A DNA stretch of 64,000 nucleotides from G963674685 sp963674685. Its GTDB lineage: Bacteria; Lernaellota; Lernaellaia; JACKCT01. Every line of letters begins with the position of its first letter. Positions within the stretch are counted from its first letter, which is position 1. Of this stretch, positions 13,260 through 21,969 are shown in pieces. The notes beneath the pieces were generated by a model. That model made no database searches, was not told the DNA's origin, and saw nothing but the letters and a program-made list of their open reading frames with translations. A program made the translations under genes and the position numbers. The stretch is from contig CAXXWT010000009.1 of the NCBI GenBank assembly GCA_963674685.2, positions 372,001-436,000 on the forward strand, written 5' to 3'.

Positions 13260-13566
13260 TAATCTCTAATGGCGCAAAATTTCAGGCGTCCTTAAAAATT
13301 TTCTTAAGAACAATAACAATTAAATCCCGATATGGGAAAAGTCAATTTTAAGGCACTTTTAACAGCCATCTTTATCGAACCTCGATTGCCAAATACAGCG
13401 CGAACACGCATCTCGGAAAGCAATCTGCCGACTTTTTATCATTTTTCTGGCATTTTTACGTTTGTGCGTATAAAATTACGACACAAAATTAAAACAGTTG
13501 AAATATAAGTTGGTGGTTTTTCTCAAAACAGCGGAAAGAGCTCAATTCACAAGGAAGGAATACGTC
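13260..13566. other. AT-rich divergent intergenic region
   Basis: About 300 bp between eboA (leftward) and an Asp-rich lipoprotein gene (rightward). It holds the eboA promoter on the minus strand. Rightward, a TATAAA (13469-13474) could be the -10 of the lipoprotein gene, though no good -35 accompanies it. A ribosome site AGGAAGGA precedes the ATG at 13567. No gene is seen in it. Confidence 0.5.
13317..13345 (-). promoter_or_regulatory. Promoter of the eboA-eboB-eboF operon
   Basis: On the minus strand TTGACT (13345-13340) and TAATTG (13322-13317) are separated by exactly 17 bp in an AT-rich region. The predicted start lies about 75 nt upstream of the eboA ATG. Confidence 0.45.
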
Positions 13567-15384
13567 ATGAAACACGCAAAGCTTTTTTTCGTTTTACTGG
13601 TTGCTTGCCTGTTGCCGGCATTTGCGCTTATCGGATGCGGATGCGGGGACGATGACGACAATGACGATGAGGTAAACGATGACACGGTTTCGCCCGATGA
13701 CGACGCCAATGACGACGTGGATGACGATGTCAACGATGATGTGGACGACGACGTCAACGACGACGTCAACGACGACGTGGACGACGATACGGGTCCGTAT
13801 GATCCCCCCGAATGGTACCCGAAACTGCCCGATCCGGAAGGTATCGGCGACGGCCTGCTGATCGGCGGCGGGCCCATCATGGATCTCATCAAGGTTTACA
13901 CATTCGACGACGCGACGGGGGAACTGCTCGGCGGCTGCACCGTCTATTACAAGGGCGTAGCTTACGATGAAACGTCCACGGGTTATTTCGAGATTACGCC
14001 CGACGAAGCCGGTGAAGCTTTGGTCACCGCCTATAAATTCGGTTACGTGAACTGGGGATATCAGGTCAACGCGAAGGTTATGTATTTTCGCATGCGGCCC
14101 TGGGGACACGACAGGATTTGTACCGATTCCGTCGACGGGCATCACAAGTTGGACGGAGAGACTCTCGATCTTGACAACCCGCAAGTGGCTTCCATTCTCG
14201 ATATTCTCAATCTCTTTAACGAGCCCATCTATCTGGGCGCCGCTTTCCCCGGCGTTTCACGCAAGACGTTTGTCTCGACGGACCTGCGTTGCCTGCTGAC
14301 GCAAGGAACCTTCGACGTCACTTACGGGATCACCGAAGCGAAAGCGGAGGAAACGGCGCCGCTGCCCAATAATCTGTATATCCCGGATGTCGACGTGCAA
14401 CTGGACCTGACCGGCGTCGGCGGATTATCATTCAACGCCGCGCATGACATGTACAATGTTCCGGCCATGGAGGGTATTGCGGATTCGCCGCTGGAAACCT
14501 TCATCATGCAGATCGATCTGGGATCGGCCTTCACGTGGGACACCATCATGGGCTGGCTCCAGGATCCGCCGGACGACCTGGCTGTACTGATATTGGAGAC
14601 GATCCCTGTGCTGATGCAAAACGGCATGTCCTTTCCCTATATAGGAACCATGCCTTCCTGGGACGGCGTCAGCGCTCCCGACATGAATGTGCGCCAGGTA
14701 GACGGCGCAGAAGTGATTCCTATGACCATCACCGAACCGCTGGAATGGTGGCACTATATGGCTCTGACTCTGGCCGAGATTCCTAACCGGGCGACGCTGC
14801 CTGTCGGCTTCGGCTTTTTGCCCGGCGAGGGAACCGGCGACAGGGAAGGGGAGGCTGAGATCGCGACAGTTCCCGGCGCCGACTACATCACGGTGCTGAT
14901 TAAAAACGACCTGTACAATCTCAACAATGCCTCGTTTTCCCTGAAATACGCCGACGACTGGAGCGAATGGAGCGATGGGATCGACTACAACAACCGGACC
15001 GATTTCCTGCCTTTATTCAACGGTTGGAGTAATTGTTGGGATACGGATACGGGCGCCATCACTTGGTCTTTTCATGACGTGGACGTTTCCGACCTGACGG
15101 TGGACGCGTATCTCGCGGTTATCGGTCCGGCCAATGCCGATGCGATCGTGGCATTGCTGCCGGGCGATTCGACGGAGTTTACGTATCCGATGCCCGCGAC
15201 GTTCACCGACGAGGATATCGTGGCGATTTTCGGTTTCGATCTGCCCGACGGCGTCGAGATCACCGAATTCAACCCTTACGAAATCCTCACCTACGACATC
15301 AAATCATTCAACGTATGGACGAACATGGACTTGCTGACGATACTGATCGAATTGATGGGCGGCCTGGTCGGACCGGAATTATAA
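13567..15384 (+). CDS. Lipoprotein with Asp-rich repetitive linker, unknown function
   Basis: 605 aa. A lipoprotein signal ends in LIGC (Cys24), so it should be lipid-anchored, probably in the outer membrane. Residues about 28-78 are a low-complexity linker built from repeats such as VDDDVNDD, encoded by near-identical tandem DNA units. The remaining ~520 residues look like a folded, beta-rich extracellular protein. An early segment (TFDDATGELLGGCTVYY...) resembles a carboxypeptidase-regulatory/Ig-like module. I recognise no enzyme motif. ATG 13567 was chosen because AGGAAGGA precedes it and it gives a proper signal peptide; the frame is open further upstream. Three other genes here have an acidic post-signal linker of the same kind. 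Confidence 0.8.
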   Translation: MKHAKLFFVLLVACLLPAFALIGCGCGDDDDNDDEVNDDTVSPDDDANDDVDDDVNDDVDDDVNDDVNDDVDDDTGPYDPPEWYPKLPDPEGIGDGLLIGGGPIMDLIKVYTFDDATGELLGGCTVYYKGVAYDETSTGYFEITPDEAGEALVTAYKFGYVNWGYQVNAKVMYFRMRPWGHDRICTDSVDGHHKLDGETLDLDNPQVASILDILNLFNEPIYLGAAFPGVSRKTFVSTDLRCLLTQGTFDVTYGITEAKAEETAPLPNNLYIPDVDVQLDLTGVGGLSFNAAHDMYNVPAMEGIADSPLETFIMQIDLGSAFTWDTIMGWLQDPPDDLAVLILETIPVLMQNGMSFPYIGTMPSWDGVSAPDMNVRQVDGAEVIPMTITEPLEWWHYMALTLAEIPNRATLPVGFGFLPGEGTGDREGEAEIATVPGADYITVLIKNDLYNLNNASFSLKYADDWSEWSDGIDYNNRTDFLPLFNGWSNCWDTDTGAITWSFHDVDVSDLTVDAYLAVIGPANADAIVALLPGDSTEFTYPMPATFTDEDIVAIFGFDLPDGVEITEFNPYEILTYDIKSFNVWTNMDLLTILIELMGGLVGPEL

Positions 15385-15407
15385 TCTTTCGTTGCAGCGA
15401 AAATAAA

Positions 15408-15436
15408 ACGCCCGGTCTCACGAGGAGGCCGGGCGT
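15408..15436 (-). terminator. Intrinsic terminator between convergent genes
   Basis: The hairpin CGCCCGG...CCGGGCG lies between the two converging genes. Read on the minus strand it is followed by TTTTATTTT, so it mainly terminates the Ig-like lipoprotein operon. It may also slow the rightward transcript. Confidence 0.65.
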
Positions 15437-15454
15437 ATCGGCGTTAACTTGATG

Positions 15455-18187
15455 TTAGAACCAGCGGATCGTCGGGACCGTGCAGGTGAGCATATTGACC
15501 TGCACCGGGATATCCATGATCCCGAGAAGGGGAATCGACATGCCCGCCATGGAGTCGCCTTCGATGATGGTCAGCATGCGGCCGTCTTTGGTGTACCGCA
15601 CCGTCCCCAGGATGTTCATGGTCAGGTCGTGAACCAGCAGGGAATCGATCAGGCTGTTGTCGGCGTTCATCTTCATCAGGGAATAAAGATCGGCGCCCAG
15701 CAGGCCGTCGGCGCCGGGGACAATGTCCGTGCGGGAACCGGCCAGCAGTTCGATTCTCAGACGTCCCATGTCCAGAAGACCGGGATCCTTTTTCGCGTCC
15801 TTGCCCAACAGATGAGCCCTGACGCTGGTGCCGAATAAAAGGGAACCCGGTTCGACGTTGATGGGCAGTCTCGGTTCGCCGTCCTCGCCGTAGAGAAGCT
15901 CGTGGACGTTGATGGGGAAGTAGCCCATCACGTAGGCCGGTTCCTTGATCATGGGGCTGTCCATGACCATGTAGTTGACCGCCGTTTCGCTTTCGCCGGA
16001 TTCGAAAAATCCGCTGTTGTTCGTATCGGCGTAGGGATAGGTGATGGAGACGGTTTCGCTGAACTTGGAATAGGGCGTCGCGATGAACCGAATCTCGATC
16101 GGCTCGCCTCCCGGAACGCCGTCCTCGTTTGTATCCAGCGCCACGCCGTCCAGGTTGGTCACGCCCTCATTGATCGTCCACAAATACATGTGATTTTCGG
16201 TCAGTTCGCTATCCGGGACGAAATCGAAAAAGAGCGGGTAGTGCAGGAGCAATCCCGGGACGAGTTCTTTCTCATAGGTCACGTCGTACAGGCCGTAGGT
16301 TTCCCCGTAGACCAGCGAGTCTTTGTCGATGATCTGCGAGAAGAAAAACTCCGGCAGGAAATTTTTCGCCAGCGTGTTGTTTTCAAAGTTTCCCGGCGTC
16401 GCGGCCATGACCACGGGCGGCTCCACCGCCGACGACTGGTAGGACATTGTTTTGAAATGGAAATACTGCGTTTGCGCCAGATGATTTCCGCTGATGTCGT
16501 AAATCCCGTTTAAGACTTCGATCTCAAACTGCGCGTCGGCCGGCAGCGGATCGTCGGGAATGAAAAAGAGCTTGGGATTCCACAGGTCGAAACGCCCCTC
16601 GACGGGGCCGAATGGGCCGGTCACTTTGACGTTCCCCGCCACCGAGTCGGGATCGATGGGCTCGCTGAAATAGACGATGATTTTGGACTGGGCCGTGCGC
16701 GTGTCCACCAGTCCCGTAATGTCCTCCGGTTCGATTTCGATGTCCACGGGGGCGACCGAAAGGATCTCCGGCGGGATTTCATCGACGGTTTGCTCCGGCA
16801 GCGTCGGGGGCGGGATCATCTGCAGCGTGATGGAAACCGGGATCATCTCATTACCGAGGTTGACCTCCGAAAATCCCGTCACTTCGATGACCATGGCTTC
16901 GTAGTTGTCCTGCCCGTCGATTTGCTGAACCGACGCCTGGCCGACCATTTCGGCGCCGATGATGGGTTGCGGCATCAGGGCGTTGGCGGAGGCGTTTTCG
17001 AAGGACATAGCCGAGTCCATGGTCAGGCGGATGGTCGCCGGCAGGCCGGGTGCGCCGTGCACGTACTCGGAGCCGAGCATCTCCCCGACGGCGTCGGTGA
17101 GAAGCGTGATGCTCACGTCGCCGGTTGTGATGCCGGAAGGAATCACGCCGCCCACCTTGTATTCCAGACTTTTGCCGCTGAGTTTTTGGCCTTTTCGCAC
17201 GACGAAGGGAATGCGGTCGGGAGACAATTTGGCGTCGCCGAATTCGCTCCAGAGGCGGCCGCCGACCATGAGGTTCGCGTCGCCGAGAAAGACCGACTGC
17301 GTCAGCACCGAGTTTTTCGGCAGGTTGATGAACCGGCTTTTCGGGTACTGCTCATCCTCTTCGAGGGGCTCGCAGAAACCGTCGGCGCCGTTGGCCGTGG
17401 GGCAGTGATCCATGGCCAGTAAAGTGTGCTCGCCCGTCGAACGGACCGTGAAATCCACTGTGTAAGGCTCGTCGAGCCCGTCGTCGTTGAAGTCTTTGAG
17501 CTGCTCGGTAAGGGTCATGCGATATGTGCGGCCCGGCGTCAGATCCTCGTCGGGATCGAATACGAGCTGATTGGACCTTGCGAACAGGTTGCCGGGAACG
17601 CTTTCTCCGGTTTCCACGTCCTCGAAAAGAACGCTTTCGCCGAGTTTCAGATTCCATCGCGCCACGGGTTCGTTGAAGAAAACGCGAAAGGTCTGAAAAT
17701 CCCAGCACGGATCATAGGGTCCGGGAAGCACGCGTTTGACCGAAAAATCTTCCGCGGTTTTCGGCAACCTCATTCCCGTTTCGAAGCTGAAAGAATCCGT
17801 CGCGTACAATTCATGTCCGAGATGCGATTTGATGCCGGACTGCACCATGACGACGTAATGGGTTCTTTGCTTCCAGTGAGTTTTCGGGCTGACGATGATC
17901 GAGGCATTGTAGACTTCGATGTCGATGTCCTGCGCCTCGGCGTTTTCGTCCATGACCGAGACCATTTTCTCGGCTGTGTTGGCGTCGATGGCCTCGTTGA
18001 AATGAATCACGATATTGCTGGATAGCACGACGCCGAACTGCCCCTGGTGGGGAATCGTCATAGTTATACGCAAAGGCTCGGCCGTACTTTCCTTTTCAAG
18101 CGGAATCCGTTCATCGTCGCAGGCCATGAGCCCGAAGGCTAAAAGCGCGACGATGATCAGATTCGTCCAAAGGTATTTATATTTCAT
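15455..18187 (-). CDS. Giant lipoprotein with Ig-like (Big_5/SbsA-type) domains
   Basis: 910 aa. The lipoprotein signal ends LMAC (Cys23) and Asp follows the cysteine. About four Ig-like modules of the SbsA/Big_5 type can be traced, at roughly residues 33-137, 150-250, 475-580 and 590-700. Each has the pattern P..G..V.....I.V.FNEPI and ends in FxF(x)T. This type is common in surface-layer and adhesive proteins. Between and after them lie regions with no recognised domain. It is the second gene of a two-gene operon, 22 bp downstream of the FadL-like porin, so it may be an extracellular partner of that transporter. Its ligand is unknown. Confidence 0.8.
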   Translation of the reverse strand: MKYKYLWTNLIIVALLAFGLMACDDERIPLEKESTAEPLRITMTIPHQGQFGVVLSSNIVIHFNEAIDANTAEKMVSVMDENAEAQDIDIEVYNASIIVSPKTHWKQRTHYVVMVQSGIKSHLGHELYATDSFSFETGMRLPKTAEDFSVKRVLPGPYDPCWDFQTFRVFFNEPVARWNLKLGESVLFEDVETGESVPGNLFARSNQLVFDPDEDLTPGRTYRMTLTEQLKDFNDDGLDEPYTVDFTVRSTGEHTLLAMDHCPTANGADGFCEPLEEDEQYPKSRFINLPKNSVLTQSVFLGDANLMVGGRLWSEFGDAKLSPDRIPFVVRKGQKLSGKSLEYKVGGVIPSGITTGDVSITLLTDAVGEMLGSEYVHGAPGLPATIRLTMDSAMSFENASANALMPQPIIGAEMVGQASVQQIDGQDNYEAMVIEVTGFSEVNLGNEMIPVSITLQMIPPPTLPEQTVDEIPPEILSVAPVDIEIEPEDITGLVDTRTAQSKIIVYFSEPIDPDSVAGNVKVTGPFGPVEGRFDLWNPKLFFIPDDPLPADAQFEIEVLNGIYDISGNHLAQTQYFHFKTMSYQSSAVEPPVVMAATPGNFENNTLAKNFLPEFFFSQIIDKDSLVYGETYGLYDVTYEKELVPGLLLHYPLFFDFVPDSELTENHMYLWTINEGVTNLDGVALDTNEDGVPGGEPIEIRFIATPYSKFSETVSITYPYADTNNSGFFESGESETAVNYMVMDSPMIKEPAYVMGYFPINVHELLYGEDGEPRLPINVEPGSLLFGTSVRAHLLGKDAKKDPGLLDMGRLRIELLAGSRTDIVPGADGLLGADLYSLMKMNADNSLIDSLLVHDLTMNILGTVRYTKDGRMLTIIEGDSMAGMSIPLLGIMDIPVQVNMLTCTVPTIRWF

Positions 18188-18209
18188 GACGTGAAAAACC
18201 TCCGCCTTC

Positions 18210-19475
18210 TTAAAACCTTAGGGTGATGTTGGAAATGAAGCCGTGAATGCGGCCGCTGCTGTCGTAGTCGGTTCCGTCTCCCGCCTCGACGGTGCGCGGG
18301 GCGAGATAGTGATAGAAATAGGAGGCGCCGATGCTGGGCGGCAGGTTGAAAAACGACAGATAGGTAAAGTCGTGCGTGAAGCCCAGGCTTAAGGCGTATA
18401 CGTCGTTGTCCAAAACCACGTTGTTGCCGATGCCCGGATCTTCGAAAGGCGTTTGCTCGTAGTAAAAACCGGCGGCGGCGTACAGGTTGTCGGTGGCGGC
18501 GTATTCCACGCCGATGCGCGGCGTGTACGTGTCTTTGGTTTCGAAATCGGCGTCGTCTTTGACCGAATCGTCTTCCTTGACTTCTTCGGCGTAATCCGAC
18601 CAGTCGGCCCAGGTGAGATCGAAAGCGACCATGAGCGAGTCGGTGGGGTAAATCGCCGCTCCGAAGGAGGCCTGCTGCGGGACATACGTGTCTTTGAACG
18701 CCATCATCAGGCTCAGTTCGGTCAGGGTCGAGTCGCTGACCATAGCGTCGGTGGAAGCGTCGATGCTGGAAAACTCCGATACGCCTTTCGCGCGGTATGC
18801 CAGGCCCAGAGTGAACATCTCATGGACCGGGGCGAAGATGGAGACGATGGGCGCGATAACCGGTTCGGCGCTGACCTGAATTTCTTCTTCCCGCGTGTTG
18901 CCGGCCATGTCCGTTTCGGCGATCAGCTTGTTTTCGCCTTTGACCATGACGTAACCGCCGCCGCCGAGAAAAAGCTTCGGGCAGATTTCCACGCCCAGTC
19001 CCGTGACCATCGTGACGCTTGTCAGGCCGTAGCGAAGGAACTGGCCGTTGTCGCTGCGCTGGTCCTCGAAATTCATGAAGGACTTGAGGTTGTTGTCGAT
19101 GGCGATGTCCAGACCCAGTCCCAGCCCGTGACCGTTTTCGAGCATCTGGGAAAGGTCCATGGTGAAGCCTAAAAGCGTGATTTTGTTGGCGGTGTCGAAA
19201 TCCACGTCTTCACCGCCGTCCGGGCCGCCTTCGAAATCAGGGGCCGCGTAGAGATAGCCCACGTCGATCTGATGGTTTCCCAGGTCGCCCAGGGCCGCGG
19301 GATTGAAATAGGTGGTGGAATAATCATCGCCCACGGCGGTCATGGCGTTGCCCAGGGCCACGCTTCTGGCCGATAGGCCGTAGGTGTTTGGTACGAACAG
19401 CAGCCCCGCGTGCGCGGTTTGCAGGGAAAGCAGGCAAATCGCCGCGCACAGTCCCATAAACGAAAGGCGTTTCAT
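18210..19475 (-). CDS. FadL/OmpP1-type outer-membrane transport protein
   Basis: 421 aa. A Sec signal peptide ends ...QTAHA, and the mature N-terminus GLLFVPNTYGLSARSVALGNAMTA with the following YFNPAAL is the hallmark of the FadL/TodX/OmpP1 family. The body alternates amphipathic strands and ends in aromatic Phe (ITLRF), as expected for a Bam-inserted beta-barrel. The family moves hydrophobic compounds such as fatty acids or aromatics through the outer membrane; the substrate cannot be told here. It is first in an operon with the Ig-like lipoprotein. Confidence 0.83.
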   Translation of the reverse strand: MKRLSFMGLCAAICLLSLQTAHAGLLFVPNTYGLSARSVALGNAMTAVGDDYSTTYFNPAALGDLGNHQIDVGYLYAAPDFEGGPDGGEDVDFDTANKITLLGFTMDLSQMLENGHGLGLGLDIAIDNNLKSFMNFEDQRSDNGQFLRYGLTSVTMVTGLGVEICPKLFLGGGGYVMVKGENKLIAETDMAGNTREEEIQVSAEPVIAPIVSIFAPVHEMFTLGLAYRAKGVSEFSSIDASTDAMVSDSTLTELSLMMAFKDTYVPQQASFGAAIYPTDSLMVAFDLTWADWSDYAEEVKEDDSVKDDADFETKDTYTPRIGVEYAATDNLYAAAGFYYEQTPFEDPGIGNNVVLDNDVYALSLGFTHDFTYLSFFNLPPSIGASYFYHYLAPRTVEAGDGTDYDSSGRIHGFISNITLRF

Positions 19476-19566
19476 TTCGGCTCCTTAACGAGTTGTTGCA
19501 AAAGATGCACAAGCAATTCTAACGTATTCCAAATCAGAAGCTAGCAAAATCCGATGACACTTGCAA

Positions 19567-19981
19567 AGAATATCGAAGATGAAATTTGCATTTGAGCCGC
19601 GTTTTCACCATGGGGATTTTGTAAAATACACGCCTGTGATAATGCTTTATCGGCGACGCCTGGGAGTTGGCGGAAACGGCTTTGACCTGCATTCCCGATA
19701 TTTTCGCTTTATTCCAGATCGAAGGGGAGGCGCAGAATTTCGACGTCGAATTGCCGGAAAAAGAATTCGAATGGACGTACTGGTTCTATTCCGAATCCGA
19801 TGACGGCGATCACCGCGCGGTTTACAAGGTTGCGCTGGAGCCGGAAAAAAGCGTGGACGTCGAATGCGACACGGACGTGGACGACGCTTGCGATGTTCTG
19901 GGGCGCGTCTTTCTCACGCAGGATCAAAACAACGTTCTGCTTCTGGTGAACGCCAAGACGGGGCAGATCATATCCGAATAG
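19567..19981 (+). pseudogene. Small hypothetical gene, probably frameshifted
   Basis: A natural-looking acidic reading frame runs to 19981 (about 104 aa from TTG 19667, ending KTGQIISE). It remains protein-like upstream of that TTG (FIGDAWEL) until stop codons at 19637-19642. A second frame begins at ATG 19573-19580 or just before, with MKFAFEPRFHHGDFVKYTPVI, and shifts into nonsense at about 19640. One base change near 19640 would join the two into a single protein of about 135 aa. I recognise no family. Either a decayed gene or a sequence error; an annotator might list only 19667-19981. Confidence 0.4.
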
Positions 19982-20094
19982 CATATTACATCGATTTTAA
20001 ATCCAAACGGTTCTTCAGACCGACTGGACGAGTGTTTGCCTTTCAATGGCATCCCTTGTAAACAGTTGCTGTAATTTTTCCCAAGGTTCCCGCA

Positions 20095-20886
20095 ATGGAC
20101 GCAAAAAACGAAGCAGCGGCAAATCCCTTTATAAAAATTTTCAGGCAACTGAAAAAAGACATTCTGGATATGTTCAGCTATGTGCGTGACATGCCCTGGC
20201 CCGTGGTGAGGGTTTTTCTCATCGGCGCCACGCTGATTTTGCTGTACAAATTCTTCTGCACGAAGAAAAATTTCTATCGCCACACCATCCGCCCCATTTA
20301 CAACTTCGACGTGGAGTTTTACGGCCTCGGACAACGCGCCTGGATGTATATCGCCACGTTCGTTCTGCTTTTTCTTATCGCGCTGGCGGCCGGCTATTTT
20401 CTGGATAAAAACAAACCGAAGGATCTGGGCATCAGGGTGGGGGACTGGCGTTTCGGTTTGCGCTGGACCTTTATTTTTCTCGCATTCATGCTGCCCATCG
20501 TTTTCATCGTCAGCTACACAGATACGTTTGCGATGAAATATCCGCTTTCCAAAGGCTCCATGAAAAGCCTGGAGGCTTTTCTCGTCTGGGAAGCGGTTTC
20601 CTTTCTCTACTTCGTCGGGTGGGAATTCTATTTTCGCGGGTACATGCTCTTTTCCCTGCACAAGCAACTGGGGACCATCGCCGTTTTCGTGCCGATGATC
20701 CCGTTCGTCATTTTGCATTCCTCAAAGCCGTTGCCCGAAGCTCTCGGCGCGATTTTCGTCGCCGAACTGCTTTGCGTTTTCGCGCTACGAGCCGGATCAT
20801 TCTGGTACGGCATGGTGCTGCACTGGACCATCAATACGGCCATGGACGTGGCCGCCGTATGGCAGCGCGGTGGATTTACGGGGTGA
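20095..20886 (+). CDS. CPBP-family intramembrane metalloprotease (CAAX protease-like)
   Basis: 263 aa with about six to seven hydrophobic segments. The C-terminal half has the three CPBP/Abi motifs: WEFYFRGY (about 180), the conserved His in FVILHSS, and HWTIN near the end. The first motif normally reads EExxxR. Here the first Glu is replaced by Trp and only the second Glu remains, so catalytic competence is uncertain. Members cleave within membranes in prenyl-protein processing or peptide maturation/immunity. It appears monocistronic. Confidence 0.8.
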   Translation: MDAKNEAAANPFIKIFRQLKKDILDMFSYVRDMPWPVVRVFLIGATLILLYKFFCTKKNFYRHTIRPIYNFDVEFYGLGQRAWMYIATFVLLFLIALAAGYFLDKNKPKDLGIRVGDWRFGLRWTFIFLAFMLPIVFIVSYTDTFAMKYPLSKGSMKSLEAFLVWEAVSFLYFVGWEFYFRGYMLFSLHKQLGTIAVFVPMIPFVILHSSKPLPEALGAIFVAELLCVFALRAGSFWYGMVLHWTINTAMDVAAVWQRGGFTG

Positions 20887-21341
20887 AAATGGCGGATGTC
20901 GTTTCATAGCCCGGTTATGTTTGTGTAATTTTACTCATTGCCTGTGTTTGGGAATTTTAGTATTCTTCCAGAGAATAAAAAGCTTTAAGGATCAGGATGC
21001 CTATTTTGTTGTTTGATAGAAAAAAGAAAAATGACGACAGGGCTGTCGTGCTGGATGAATTCGAGAGAAATAATAACAAATCACATAATTCATTAAAATA
21101 ACTGGTGCCTGTCACGAATTTATCACGAATTTATCGAGGAAGGCCATCGAAGAGAACCGTTATCTCAACGATAACATCGATCAACTTCGCGCTATCTCAC
21201 TGAAAATAATGGATAATTCCACCAAAGGGGTTAGAAAAAGAAAAAGAGGTAAATGAACAAGTTGGGGCTTAACTTAGCGCCATTCGTGACTGTCACGAAT
21301 TTCTAGAACCGTCAGATTTTTCTCTATAAGGAACAAATTTC
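20887..21341. other. AT-rich gap with short repeats and gene fragments
   Basis: No intact gene. The motif CTGTCACGAATTT occurs at 21109-21121 and 21290-21302. Within the first copy TCACGAATTTA is tandemly doubled (21112-21133). A 34-codon frame starts at ATG 20998 (MPILLFDRKKKNDD...). Another protein-like frame without a start runs 21089-21256 and contains RKAIEENRYLNDNID. Both look like remnants of lost genes. The stretch is markedly more AT-rich than its neighbours. Confidence 0.45.
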
Positions 21342-21938
21342 ATGGACCATTTTTTTAAAGGCTTGTTAGTCCTGCTTTTTGTTATGTCTGTTGTCGGCAT
21401 TCTTGTTACAAGCGCCTGTAATTCTGACAACAACTGCGATGATGACGATGACGATGATTTGACCGACAATGATAACTGCGAATTCGCCGAGGAAGTCTGG
21501 ACCGATCCGGACACGGGTCTGATTTGGCAGAATGAAACGAACTGCTGTTATTCCTGGCCGGATGCGCAAACCTATTGCGAGCACCTCATGTACAACTGCC
21601 GGGAGGACTGGCGGTTGCCGACCATCTCGGAATTGCGGAGCCTGATCCGTGGGTGCGACGATACGGCTTCGGGGGGGGCGTGCGATGTCGCCGATTCCTG
21701 TCTGACCCAGGATTGCTTTTCCGATGAATGCGCCGGGTGCGCCTTTCAGGAAGGACCGGCAAACGGCTGGTACCGGCCCGGAGACCTTTTGGGCGATGGC
21801 TGGTGGTTCTGGTCATCCGATGAGGTTTCGGATCTTGACGACGAAGCCTGGTTCGTCAATTTCGACACAGGGCAGATTCAATACAATTTTACGAACACGG
21901 GCATGGACGTGCGTTGCGTCCGCAACGAATCCGAATAG
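21342..21938 (+). CDS. DUF1566 (Lcl C-terminal-type) lipoprotein
   Basis: 198 aa. A lipoprotein-type signal ends TSAC (Cys26), followed by a short run of Asp. The folded part has the DUF1566 pattern: VWTDPDTGLIWQN, WPDAQTYCEHL, DWRLPTISELRSLI, then WFWSSDEV and AWFVNFDTGQIQ, ending in VRCVRN. The domain is related to the collagen-binding Lcl adhesin C-terminus and is seen in many secreted delta-like proteins. The many Cys residues suggest disulfides outside the cytoplasm. ATG 21342 follows AAGGA. It lies 31 bp before the phospholipase-like gene, in a possible surface operon. Confidence 0.83.
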   Translation: MDHFFKGLLVLLFVMSVVGILVTSACNSDNNCDDDDDDDLTDNDNCEFAEEVWTDPDTGLIWQNETNCCYSWPDAQTYCEHLMYNCREDWRLPTISELRSLIRGCDDTASGGACDVADSCLTQDCFSDECAGCAFQEGPANGWYRPGDLLGDGWWFWSSDEVSDLDDEAWFVNFDTGQIQYNFTNTGMDVRCVRNESE

Positions 21939-21969
21939 AAAAAACGGGATCGGATTGAGGCAAAGCGCA

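Noticed and set aside
13640..13800. Asp-rich tandem repeats considered as a CRISPR-like or satellite array
   Set aside because: The repeats are in frame, follow a lipobox and encode a continuous protein. There are no spacers.
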